This document shows positions 1 to 5,550 of a stretch of DNA of 5,691 nt, in pieces. Numbering within the stretch: position 1 is the first letter of the stretch; each line of letters starts with the position of its first letter. The DNA is taken from positions 1-5,691 of the forward strand of contig JAUVIJ010000134.1 in assembly GCA_030592835.1 (NCBI GenBank). Reading direction: 5' to 3'. This DNA is from Candidatus Cloacimonadota bacterium. GTDB taxonomy: Bacteria; Cloacimonadota; Cloacimonadia; Cloacimonadales; TCS61. Below the pieces are notes generated by a model. That model saw only the letters and a list, made by a program, of their open reading frames with translations, made no database searches and was not told where the DNA came from. Both the position numbers and the translations under genes were made by a program.

Positions 1-667
1 AGATCACTAGAAAAATTCTGGAAAGATTGTTAGCTTTAATTTCAAAATATATCCCTAAGGATAACATGATCAGAAAGATAGTGGGAGAACCGACTGTATC
101 AAGAAAATTCGTCAGGATCAATGGAATTTGTGCATTACTGAAATTCAGGATAAATCCTATCAACATTCCCCATAATGGCGGCAGTAACAGGAATTTCTTC
201 AGTTTTATCCCACTATCACTATTACTGCCATATCTAACAGCAATGTAATAAATGAAAGTCAGGATCAGGAAACTATTACCAAAATCAAAGATAGTATATA
301 TTGCAAGACCCTTATACCCAAAACCTGCAATCAGAAAGGGTAGACAGAAGCCTGTATTCATGATCATGGAGCCGATCAGAAATGTGCCTGTCTGGATCCT
401 GTTCATAGTAAGCCTGGAGGAAATAGCTCGAGAGATGAAGTAAGTGGGAAAAACAACAGCAATCGGCAGAAAAGGCAGGTAGATATATTCAGCATCGATC
501 TCGGTACGTGATATCGCATTTATGATAAGAGCTGGGAGAGTTACGTAAAATACGGTTTTCAGAAAGAGATCAGCCGTATTTTTATCGAAAAGTTTAAGTC
601 TTCTGAGTAAATGTCCAAGAATGAAAATCAGTATAATGGGAAGAATCTTTCCGGGGAAATTATCCAT
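1..667 (-). CDS. AEC-family (auxin efflux carrier type) transporter, 5' part only
   Basis: Reading the minus strand from an ATG at 667 gives 222 uninterrupted codons to the window edge, so the C-terminal part is missing. The product is very hydrophobic, with about seven membrane segments near residues 8-24, 35-52, 62-80, 94-115, 120-143, 158-175 and 190-208. The N-terminus (KILPIILIFILGHLLRR), the NTGFCLP stretch at 104-110, DFGNS at 128-132 and a late SPTIFLIMLSLG segment resemble the Mem_trans/AEC family, which includes bacterial MdcF and YfdV. Family members move small organic anions such as malonate or malate in some bacteria; the substrate here cannot be read from the sequence. The gene begins 10 bases after the decarboxylase beta-subunit stop and is probably the last known member of that operon, suggesting a carboxylate connected with the decarboxylation pathway (inference). 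The Shine-Dalgarno match is weak. Full-length members are about 300-320 residues. Confidence 0.82.
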   Translation of the reverse strand, partial: MDNFPGKILPIILIFILGHLLRRLKLFDKNTADLFLKTVFYVTLPALIINAISRTEIDAEYIYLPFLPIAVVFPTYFISRAISSRLTMNRIQTGTFLIGSMIMNTGFCLPFLIAGFGYKGLAIYTIFDFGNSFLILTFIYYIAVRYGSNSDSGIKLKKFLLLPPLWGMLIGFILNFSNAQIPLILTNFLDTVGSPTIFLIMLSLGIYFEIKANNLSRIFLVI

Positions 668-677
668 TTCAATTTTA

Positions 678-1790
678 CTATCCCAGTATACCCAGTAAGA
701 CACCTGCTGCAATGGCCGAACCGATCACTCCGGCGACATTTGGTGCCATGGCATGCATCAGGAGAAAATTATTTTTATCGTATTTTTGTCCTACAATATG
801 AACGACTCGAGCACTGTCAGGTACAGCCGAGACTCCGGCAGCACCTATCATGGGGTTGATCTTTTCCTTAAGAAACAGGTTCATGGTCTTGGCAAAAATC
901 AAGCCGGATGATGTTGCTATACAGAAAGAGAACGCACCCAGAATGAATATTTTTATTGAGCTTAACTGCAGGAATATGTCCGCCTGAGTACTAGCACCGA
1001 CAGCCAGTCCCAGTAAGATCGTAACTATATCTATCAGAGATGTTCTTGCTGATTTAGCCAGACGTTCCGTAACTCCGCTTTCTTTGAGAAGATTACCAAA
1101 GAAAAGCATTCCTAACAGTGCTGATGCCCCCGGAGCTATCAATATTGTTACAATTGCACCGATCACTGGAAAAAGGATCTTCTCTTTTTTACTGACCAGT
1201 CTGGGAGTTTTCATACGGATCTTTCTCTCTCTCTTTGTGGTCAGTATTTTAATAATTGGAGGTTGAATCACTGGGACAAGAGCCATATAGGAATAAGCGG
1301 CAATTGCAATCGGTCCTACTAAATGAGGTGCCAGTTTTGAGGAGAGAAAGATCGATGTTGGTCCGTCAGCCCCTCCGATAATACCGATTGCGCCAGCTTC
1401 CATGACATTGAAACTCAGAAGGAGAGATCCCATAAAAGTAGCAAAAATTCCAAGTTGAGCTGCAGCTCCGAGAAGGATTAATTTGGGATTTGCTATCAGG
1501 GTGGAAAAATCCGTCATTGCACCTATCCCTAAAAATATCAAGGGTGGATAAATACCGCTTTTAACACCAAAATAAATCAGGTTCATTACCGAATTCTCGG
1601 TATAAACACCGAACGTTCCCGGGAGATTACCCAGTACTATCCCAAAACCAATGGGTACTAGAAGAAGCGGTTCATACTCTTTTGAGATACCAAGATAGAT
1701 GAAGGACAATCCGACCAGGATCATGAAAAAATAGTGCCAGCCCATTTGGGCTAATCCTGTTGTAGAAAGAAAATTATAAATCTCGCCCAT
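678..1790 (-). CDS. mmdB: Na+-translocating decarboxylase beta subunit (OadB/MmdB/GcdB family)
   Basis: This 370-residue polytopic membrane protein is the sodium pump of the complex: it decarboxylates carboxybiotin and couples this to Na+ export. Family signatures are KEYEPLLLVPIGFG (37-50), GIGAMTDF (88-95), GGADGPTSIF (139-148), AAYSYMALVPVIQPP (164-178), GNLLKESGVTERL (232-244), GLAVGASTQAD (261-271), NPMIGAAGVSAVP (312-324) and HAMAPNVAGVIGSA (346-359). Residues shown to matter in Klebsiella OadB (D203, Y229, N373, G377, S382, R389) all appear at a constant offset of 61, as D142, Y168, N312, G316, S321 and R328, so the ion path looks intact. Length is slightly below many homologues (about 375-430). 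The ATG at 1790 follows the biotin-carrier stop by one base, and its AGGA (1798-1801) lies over the end of that gene, implying translational coupling. The mmdB name, rather than oadB, rests on the neighbouring CoA-type alpha subunit. Confidence 0.95.
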   Translation of the reverse strand: MGEIYNFLSTTGLAQMGWHYFFMILVGLSFIYLGISKEYEPLLLVPIGFGIVLGNLPGTFGVYTENSVMNLIYFGVKSGIYPPLIFLGIGAMTDFSTLIANPKLILLGAAAQLGIFATFMGSLLLSFNVMEAGAIGIIGGADGPTSIFLSSKLAPHLVGPIAIAAYSYMALVPVIQPPIIKILTTKRERKIRMKTPRLVSKKEKILFPVIGAIVTILIAPGASALLGMLFFGNLLKESGVTERLAKSARTSLIDIVTILLGLAVGASTQADIFLQLSSIKIFILGAFSFCIATSSGLIFAKTMNLFLKEKINPMIGAAGVSAVPDSARVVHIVGQKYDKNNFLLMHAMAPNVAGVIGSAIAAGVLLGILG

Positions 1791-1791
1791 A

Positions 1792-2223
1792 TTATTTTCC
1801 TAACTCTAGCAGAGTGTCTCCTTCCTGCACAATATCGTCTTCCTTGACATTTATCTTTCTTACAATCCCTCCAAAATCACTGGTGATCTCCGATTCCATT
1901 TTCATGGCTTCCAGGATCATTACCGGATCACCAATATTGACTCGCTCTTTTTCCTTTACTAATATCCTGGTAATCAGACCAGGTAGAGGGGCTATTACAT
2001 TTCCTTGTTTGTTCGGATATGATTTTTTTATCGGACTGGAAAGAAAGATATCGGGAGTGAATTTTTCCGCTCGAACAAGTTTGGGCAGAACATCTGAGAC
2101 TTCATCTTCCAGTTCAACCTTGTATTCGACATCATTTACCTTTACCTTGATCTTATCATCTTTATACTCTAGGATTCTAGCTTTGTATTTATCGCCATTT
2201 ATCTTGAATCTGTAGGTTCTCAT
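1792..2223 (-). CDS. mmdC: Biotin carboxyl carrier protein of the decarboxylase (gamma subunit, MmdC-like)
   Basis: This 143-residue soluble protein carries the biotin that shuttles CO2 from the alpha-subunit active site to the membrane beta subunit. The C-terminal half (about 75-143) is a biotinyl domain: VIAPLPGLITRILV, then ILEAMKMESEI with biotinylated K108, then GGIVRKINVKEDDIVQEGDTLLEL. The first ~40 residues (YRFKINGDKYKARILEY and a following strand-rich part) match the N-terminal segment common in decarboxylase and propionyl-CoA carboxylase carriers. The linker (about 54-72) is short and contains few Ala or Pro, unlike the long flexible linkers of many relatives. The ATG at 2223 is chosen over one at 2241 because AGGAG stands 5 bases before it and homologues begin with an MxxYxFxINGxxY-like sequence. 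It lies one base after the upstream stop. A biotin protein ligase must be encoded elsewhere. Confidence 0.95.
   Translation of the reverse strand: MRTYRFKINGDKYKARILEYKDDKIKVKVNDVEYKVELEDEVSDVLPKLVRAEKFTPDIFLSSPIKKSYPNKQGNVIAPLPGLITRILVKEKERVNIGDPVMILEAMKMESEITSDFGGIVRKINVKEDDIVQEGDTLLELGK
1798..1801 (-). promoter_or_regulatory. Ribosome binding site of the beta subunit gene, inside the biotin-carrier gene
   Basis: AGGA on the minus strand is seven bases before the ATG at 1790 and overlaps the final sense codons of the carrier gene, whose stop codon is at 1794-1792. The spacing is near ideal, and the overlap implies coupled translation. Confidence 0.65.
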
Positions 2224-2224
2224 A

Positions 2225-2815
2225 TTATCTCCTATTTCCATGAAAGAAAACCCTGTTCGGCATATCGATATTATTAGTAGCTTTCCAGAAGCTCAGGGAA
2301 GCTCTTTTCCAGGTCAATAACAACTTGTTCTGTTCTCTTGTCTCCAGTTCGTGAAGATAAATAGCTGTAATCACAGCTATTATATCATTGGCTCTGGGAG
2401 AAGTCGTTTCAGAAATCAATTTTCCCAGGGATGTTGAAACTGTTTTCCTTTTCAGGGAGAATTTCTCGATCCAACTCATCCACTTCAATTGCTTAATAAT
2501 CAAGCCAACCAGAGCTAAACTGAGAAATACAATGATCATTCCAATAATTACAATTCCCCAATAGTAGTTATATCTGGACTTATTATAATTGGTAACTGCT
2601 TTATCGAGTTGGAGTTTTGTGATTCCATATTGGGCGGGAGTTTCTTCATCATCCTTGATTTCCAGTCCAAGTATATTTATTAATTTTTTAATCGGCAGAT
2701 CTGTAGACTCGGATATTTCCCTAAATGTCATTTCGGGTGATAGTTTTGCTTCATCGGTATTTTCTGATAATACTGATATGGGAAGAAATAGAAGCAAAAG
2801 TAGAAAATATCTCAT
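2225..2815 (-). CDS. mmdD: OadG/MmdD-like membrane-anchor subunit with an extra periplasmic domain
   Basis: The predicted protein has 196 residues in four parts. A signal peptide covers about 1-17 (MRYFLLLLLFLPISVLS). A hydrophilic segment at 18-82 contains a helix-rich stretch (MTFREISESTDLPIKKLINILGL and YGITKLQLDKAV). A single membrane helix is at about 85-107. The cytoplasmic tail contains ANDIIAVITAIYLHELE (142-158), the short conserved element of the OAD_gamma family, and ends LLTWKRASLSFWKATNNIDMPNRVF. In Na+ decarboxylases this small subunit holds the complex together by joining the carboxyltransferase to the beta subunit. Classical versions are about 80-120 residues and start at the membrane helix, so the exported N-terminal part is an addition. 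Position between alpha and biotin carrier matches mmdD in the A-D-C-B order. The start at 2815 is backed by AGAGGA seven to eight bases upstream. The family call is good; the symbol is by position and role. Confidence 0.82.
   Translation of the reverse strand: MRYFLLLLLFLPISVLSENTDEAKLSPEMTFREISESTDLPIKKLINILGLEIKDDEETPAQYGITKLQLDKAVTNYNKSRYNYYWGIVIIGMIIVFLSLALVGLIIKQLKWMSWIEKFSLKRKTVSTSLGKLISETTSPRANDIIAVITAIYLHELETREQNKLLLTWKRASLSFWKATNNIDMPNRVFFHGNRR
2229..2233 (-). promoter_or_regulatory. Ribosome binding site deciding the biotin-carrier start
   Basis: AGGAG on the minus strand is five bases before the ATG at 2223 and lies within the last Arg codons of the OadG-like gene. It supports the shorter start over the ATG at 2241, and suggests that translation of the carrier is coupled to that of the preceding subunit. 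Confidence 0.8.
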
Positions 2816-2822
2816 ATTAATT

Positions 2823-2828
2823 TCCTCT
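2823..2828 (-). promoter_or_regulatory. Ribosome binding site of the OadG-like gene
   Basis: AGAGGA on the minus strand lies in the 33-base gap after mmdA, seven bases before the ATG at 2815. No terminator-like hairpin is seen in this gap, so the downstream genes probably share the mmdA transcript. Confidence 0.65.
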
Positions 2829-2848
2829 ATATTATTGAGAATATTTTA

Positions 2849-4399
2849 TTAAAGAGGGATATTGCCATGTTTTCTAGGGGGATTGGTATCTTTTTTTGAG
2901 GCCAGCATTTCCAGGGCTCTGATAATTCGAAATCTTGTAGCAGCAGGTTCTATGATATCATCGATATACCCTTTTTCAGCAGCACGATAGGGATTAGCAA
3001 ACTTTTCTATATACTCCTGTTTCTTTTCCTTGATCATGGATTGGGGATTCTCAGCATTTTTTACTTCTTTTCTGAAAATAATTTTTACAGCGCCCTGAGG
3101 ACCCATTACAGCGATTTCAGCTGAGGGCCAGCAATAAACAAGATCAGCACGCATATGTCTGCTGTTCATGACACAGTAAGCTCCACCGTATGCTTTACGG
3201 AGTATTACCGTGATCTTGGGAACTGTTGCTTCGGCAAAGGCATAAAGAAGTTTAGCTCCATGACGGATGATACCGTTATATTCCTGATTCGTCCCGGGTA
3301 AAAATCCGGGGACATCTTCCAGAACCAGCAGAGGGATATTAAAGGCATCACAAAAACGTATAAATCTGGCAGCCTTTACTGAGGCATTGATATCGAGCAC
3401 ACCGGCCAAAACTTTAGGTTGGTTTGCTATTATTCCAACAGATTGTCCGTTCAGGCGACAGAATCCGACCACAATATTTTGAGCGTAATTCCTTGCTACT
3501 TCCAGAAATTCTCCACCATCAGTCAGGTTACGGATAACATCCAGATTATCGTAGGGTTTATTAGGATTCTCAGGTATTATATCATTCAGCTCTTCACATT
3601 TTCTATCAATAGGATCGGTAGTCACTTTATAAGGGGGATCTTCCAGATTGTTCGAAGGCAGATAACTTACGAGTTTTTTTATTAATAAGATCGTTTCTTC
3701 TTCATCCTCAGTTATGAAATGAGCCACACCGCTTTTCGATGCATGGATCATTGCCCCTCCCAGGGCTTCGGCGCTGACATCCTCATTCAGAACCGTTTTT
3801 ACAACTTTCGGTCCGGTAACGAACATATAACTGGTTTTCCTGTTCATGATCACGAAATCTGTAATAGCTGGAGAATAAACTGCACCACCGGCACAGGGTC
3901 CCATAATCGCCGAGATCTGCGGGATAACTCCCGAAGCCTGAACATTCCTCAGAAAGATATCTGCATATCCAGCCAATGCATCTACGCCTTCCTGAACTCT
4001 GGCACCTCCCGAATCATTCAATCCGATCAATGGTGCACCAACCTTCACTGCCATTTCCATGACCTTGCAAATCTTTTCAGCATGGGTTTTAGATAAGGAT
4101 CCGCCCATTACTGTAAAATCCTGGGCAAAGATATATACAATCCTGCCATTAATCGTACCACATCCGGTTACTACACCGTCCCCCGGGAATTTTTTTCTGT
4201 CCATTTCAAAATCCGTACAGCGATGAGTAACAAACATGTCAAATTCTTCAAAACTGTCGGGGTCGACCAAGGCTTTGATACGTTCCCTGGCGGTCAACTT
4301 TCCCTTTTCGTGCTGATTTTGGATGCGTTTTTCTCCACCACCCAGACTGGCTGCAGCTCTTTTATTTCTCAACTCGGCAATCTTATCTTTGATGGACAT
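2849..4399 (-). CDS. mmdA: Acyl-CoA carboxyltransferase, methylmalonyl-CoA decarboxylase alpha subunit (MmdA/PccB family)
   Basis: This 516-residue cytoplasmic enzyme takes the carboxyl group from an acyl-CoA, most likely (S)-methylmalonyl-CoA, and moves it to biotin on the carrier protein. The crotonase-type halves are both complete. The first contains GKLTARERI (33-41), FAQDFTVMGGS (91-101), LNDSGGARVQEGV (127-139) and the oxyanion-hole motif GPCAGGAVYSPA (167-178). The second contains NQPKVLAGVLD (326-336), FLPGTNQEYNGIIRHGAKLL (366-385), RKAYGGAYCVM (401-411) and MGPQGAV (432-438). The C-terminus PPRKHGNIPL is typical of MmdA and PccB. Adjacency to OadB-, OadG- and biotin-carrier genes, with no biotin carboxylase gene, favours decarboxylase over carboxylase use. 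The start is the ATG at 4399, four bases after GGAGG; a GTG at 4411 lacks such a site. Unusually, Cys409 occupies the place of the specificity residue Asp422 of Streptomyces PccB. Glutaconyl-CoA decarboxylase alpha subunits are longer. Confidence 0.94.
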   Translation of the reverse strand: MSIKDKIAELRNKRAAASLGGGEKRIQNQHEKGKLTARERIKALVDPDSFEEFDMFVTHRCTDFEMDRKKFPGDGVVTGCGTINGRIVYIFAQDFTVMGGSLSKTHAEKICKVMEMAVKVGAPLIGLNDSGGARVQEGVDALAGYADIFLRNVQASGVIPQISAIMGPCAGGAVYSPAITDFVIMNRKTSYMFVTGPKVVKTVLNEDVSAEALGGAMIHASKSGVAHFITEDEEETILLIKKLVSYLPSNNLEDPPYKVTTDPIDRKCEELNDIIPENPNKPYDNLDVIRNLTDGGEFLEVARNYAQNIVVGFCRLNGQSVGIIANQPKVLAGVLDINASVKAARFIRFCDAFNIPLLVLEDVPGFLPGTNQEYNGIIRHGAKLLYAFAEATVPKITVILRKAYGGAYCVMNSRHMRADLVYCWPSAEIAVMGPQGAVKIIFRKEVKNAENPQSMIKEKKQEYIEKFANPYRAAEKGYIDDIIEPAATRFRIIRALEMLASKKDTNPPRKHGNIPL

Positions 4400-4403
4400 C
4401 AGT

Positions 4404-4408
4404 CCTCC
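4404..4408 (-). promoter_or_regulatory. Ribosome binding site deciding the mmdA start
   Basis: GGAGG on the minus strand stands four bases before the ATG at 4399. The only longer in-frame start, a GTG at 4411, would place this sequence inside the coding region and has no comparable purine run in front of it. Confidence 0.75.
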
Positions 4409-4411
4409 CAC

Positions 4412-4469
4412 TAATTAATTACTGAGTAAATAGCTTAATTAATCGCCCCACCTTTTTTTACGGGGGATT
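4412..4469. promoter_or_regulatory. Operator-like inverted repeats in the mmdA leader
   Basis: Two symmetric structures lie between the candidate -10 box and the mmdA ribosome binding site. TTACTgAGTAA (4419-4429) is a perfect palindrome around a central base, framed by TAATTAAT copies at 4412-4419 and 4436-4443. AATC-g-CCCC (4441-4449) pairs with GGGG-GATT (4462-4469) across a 12-base loop holding a homopolymer run, and overlaps the predicted start site and part of the -10 box. Such placement suits a repressor site or a leader hairpin. There is no T-run at the correct distance on either strand to make a classic terminator. No regulator family can be named. Confidence 0.3.
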
Positions 4470-4472
4470 ATA
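4467..4472 (-). promoter_or_regulatory. Possible -10 box of the decarboxylase operon
   Basis: A perfect TATAAT reads on the minus strand 67 bases before the mmdA start, preceded by TGAC, which resembles but is not an exact extended -10. No good -35 hexamer occurs 16-18 bases upstream. Transcription would begin near 4460 and give a leader of about 60 bases. Since the gap to the upstream gene is 186 bases, an operon promoter here is expected, but the exact box is a guess in AT-rich DNA. Confidence 0.4.
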
Positions 4473-4585
4473 GTCAATAAGATTATGGGTATTTTTCTGA
4501 GTTGTTTAACCTGTTACCAGTAGAAATTTTATCTTCTCATTATGACAATATCAGGTCGTTCTGACCGGTTCGCAATATATTATAA

Positions 4586-5353
4586 TTACAGCAGGGAATA
4601 GATCTTATCGGGAACATTTTCCAGAATACTCAGATTGAAGGTATCTTTGTCGATCAGATCTCTTAAAAGTAGTTTCTTTAGCAATCTGTCCCGTTTTCTT
4701 ACCAGTTTACCCTGATTCTTTCCGGGTGAAATCAATCCCGGAGAATTTGGCAGGACGGCAAGGACAGATGCTTCACTCCAGTTCAATTTATAAGGTTCTT
4801 TACCAAAATAGAAAAGGGAAGCTGCTCTGTACCCTTGAATATTTCTACCATAGGGTGCATGATTAAGATATTTTGCCAGGATCTCTTCTTTTGAATATTT
4901 GATCTCAAACTTGAATGCCTGCATAATTTCAATTATCTTATTAATAAAATTTCTGGGTTTAGGATCTGACAACCTGGCAAGCTGCATAGTTATAGTGCTT
5001 CCTCCACTGATGGTTCTGCCATTTCTGAGATTAATGAAAAAAGCTTTGATCAGGGAGATCAAATTAACCCCGGGATGCTTATAAAACCATTTATCCTCAA
5101 AATCGAGTGTGGCTGTCTTCAGTTTAGTAGGAATAAAATAATATTGTAAAGGTGTAAAACACCACTGTTGATTTTCATTCAGAGTAGCTTTAATAATCCT
5201 GCCTTTAGAATCCTGTATCAACTCACCATATTTTTCCAGTTGATCGGTTTTATCCGGGATAATATGATAAACTAATATCAAAGTAAGCGATAGTATAACT
5301 ATTGTTAAGATTATAGATCTATTCTTAAACCAAAAATTTTTTATATGTTTCAT
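4586..5353 (-). CDS. PBP1C-like peptidoglycan glycosyltransferase (GT51) lacking the transpeptidase domain
   Basis: The 255-residue product has a short basic N-terminus, one membrane anchor (about 13-32) and a periplasmic GT51 domain that polymerises lipid II into glycan strands. Motifs are in order: EDKWFYKHPG (86-95) with catalytic Glu86; GGSTITMQLARL (117-128); RNFINKIIE (134-142) with Glu142 as the second conserved acid; and SKEEILAKYLNHAPYG (154-169). The preceding DSKGRIIKATLNENQQW (48-64) and the APYGRNIQGYRAAS segment resemble PBP1C rather than MtgA or PBP1A. PBP1C proteins are normally about 700-800 residues, with a transpeptidase domain directly after the point where this one stops. 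I found no transpeptidase-like reading in the following 186 bases. The catalytic domain has no internal stop or frameshift, so it is called a CDS rather than a pseudogene. Upstream of the ATG only a weak AGAG is seen. A functional link to the decarboxylase is not apparent. Confidence 0.88.
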   Translation of the reverse strand: MKHIKNFWFKNRSIILTIVILSLTLILVYHIIPDKTDQLEKYGELIQDSKGRIIKATLNENQQWCFTPLQYYFIPTKLKTATLDFEDKWFYKHPGVNLISLIKAFFINLRNGRTISGGSTITMQLARLSDPKPRNFINKIIEIMQAFKFEIKYSKEEILAKYLNHAPYGRNIQGYRAASLFYFGKEPYKLNWSEASVLAVLPNSPGLISPGKNQGKLVRKRDRLLKKLLLRDLIDKDTFNLSILENVPDKIYSLL

Positions 5354-5379
5354 GCCACTCTTTTTTTAGCAAATTTCAT

Positions 5380-5394
5380 TCCGGGTGTCCCGGA
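5380..5394. repeat. Short perfect GC-rich hairpin in the glycosyltransferase leader
   Basis: TCCGGG and CCCGGA form a six-base stem with a three-base loop TGT. It lies 26 bases before the start codon at 5353, within the likely untranslated leader. On the plus strand it is followed by CAAACG and an A-rich stretch, on the minus strand by no T-run, so it does not look like an intrinsic terminator. Confidence 0.55.
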
Positions 5395-5430
5395 CAAACG
5401 AAAAAGGGATTTTTTAGAATAGGCATGAGA

Positions 5431-5436
5431 TGTCAA
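5431..5436 (-). promoter_or_regulatory. Possible -35 hexamer upstream of the glycosyltransferase gene
   Basis: TTGACA, an exact sigma-70 -35 consensus, reads on the minus strand about 80 bases before the ATG at 5353. The best -10 candidate 16 bases further on is AAAAAT, matching only four of six positions, so the promoter call is tentative. Confidence 0.3.
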
Positions 5437-5450
5437 ATGTTAATTTTTTT

Positions 5451-5550
5451 ATGATGTTTAACGGGGAAGCAAAGAATCCGCCTACGTTAATACTACGGCG
5501 GGACAAGAAACTCCCGGCGAATATAAATCACTAAAATTGTTAAACACCAT
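5451..5550. repeat. Palindromic element with terminal inverted repeats and internal hairpins
   Basis: ATGATGTTTAAC (5451-5462) and GTTAAACACCAT (5539-5550) are inverted repeats matching at 11 of 12 positions. Between them lie two overlapping GC-rich hairpins: CCGCC-TA-c-GT with AC-TA-c-GGCGG (5478-5501, loop TAAT), and CGGGA with TCCCG (5499-5516, eight-base loop). The structure resembles REP/BIME or MITE-like dispersed palindromes. No clear target-site duplication flanks it, and only one copy is present here, so its repetitive nature is unproven. Confidence 0.45.

Noticed and set aside
27..443. Two plus-strand open frames (27-248 and 252-443) at the left edge
   Set aside because: The minus strand here encodes a continuous AEC transporter with conserved motifs, so these are antisense shadows.
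1814..2215. 133-codon plus-strand open frame opposite the biotin-carrier gene
   Set aside because: It is rich in Ser, Thr and Phe without any domain pattern and is fully antisense to a gene with clear biotinyl motifs; it is a shadow frame.
2224..2241. Earlier ATG at 2241 as the biotin-carrier start
   Set aside because: It would overlap the preceding gene by 17 bases, has no ribosome binding site, and adds six residues not expected from the family; ATG 2223 has AGGAG at ideal spacing.
3719..4096. 125-codon plus-strand open frame opposite mmdA
   Set aside because: High His, Cys and Arg content, no recognisable motif and no ribosome binding site; it mirrors conserved carboxyltransferase codons.
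2849..4399. Oxaloacetate decarboxylase alpha (OadA) or acetyl-CoA carboxylase beta (AccD) identity
   Set aside because: OadA has a TIM-barrel carboxyltransferase domain not seen here. AccD is shorter, has a zinc-ribbon, and would not sit with OadB- and OadG-type genes.
4400..4411. GTG at 4411 as the mmdA start
   Set aside because: The GGAGG site would fall inside the coding region and no purine run precedes the GTG.
4441..4469. Intrinsic terminator of the glycosyltransferase gene
   Set aside because: The inverted repeat keeps its homopolymer run in the loop rather than after the stem, and it overlaps the best promoter candidate of the next operon.
4554..4566. GGTC-GTTCT-GACC hairpin just after the glycosyltransferase stop as a terminator
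   Set aside because: The stem is only four base pairs and no T-run follows on the minus strand.
4586..5353. Glycosyltransferase gene as a pseudogene
   Set aside because: The missing transpeptidase domain is suggestive, but the GT51 domain is complete with both conserved acids and no internal disruption.
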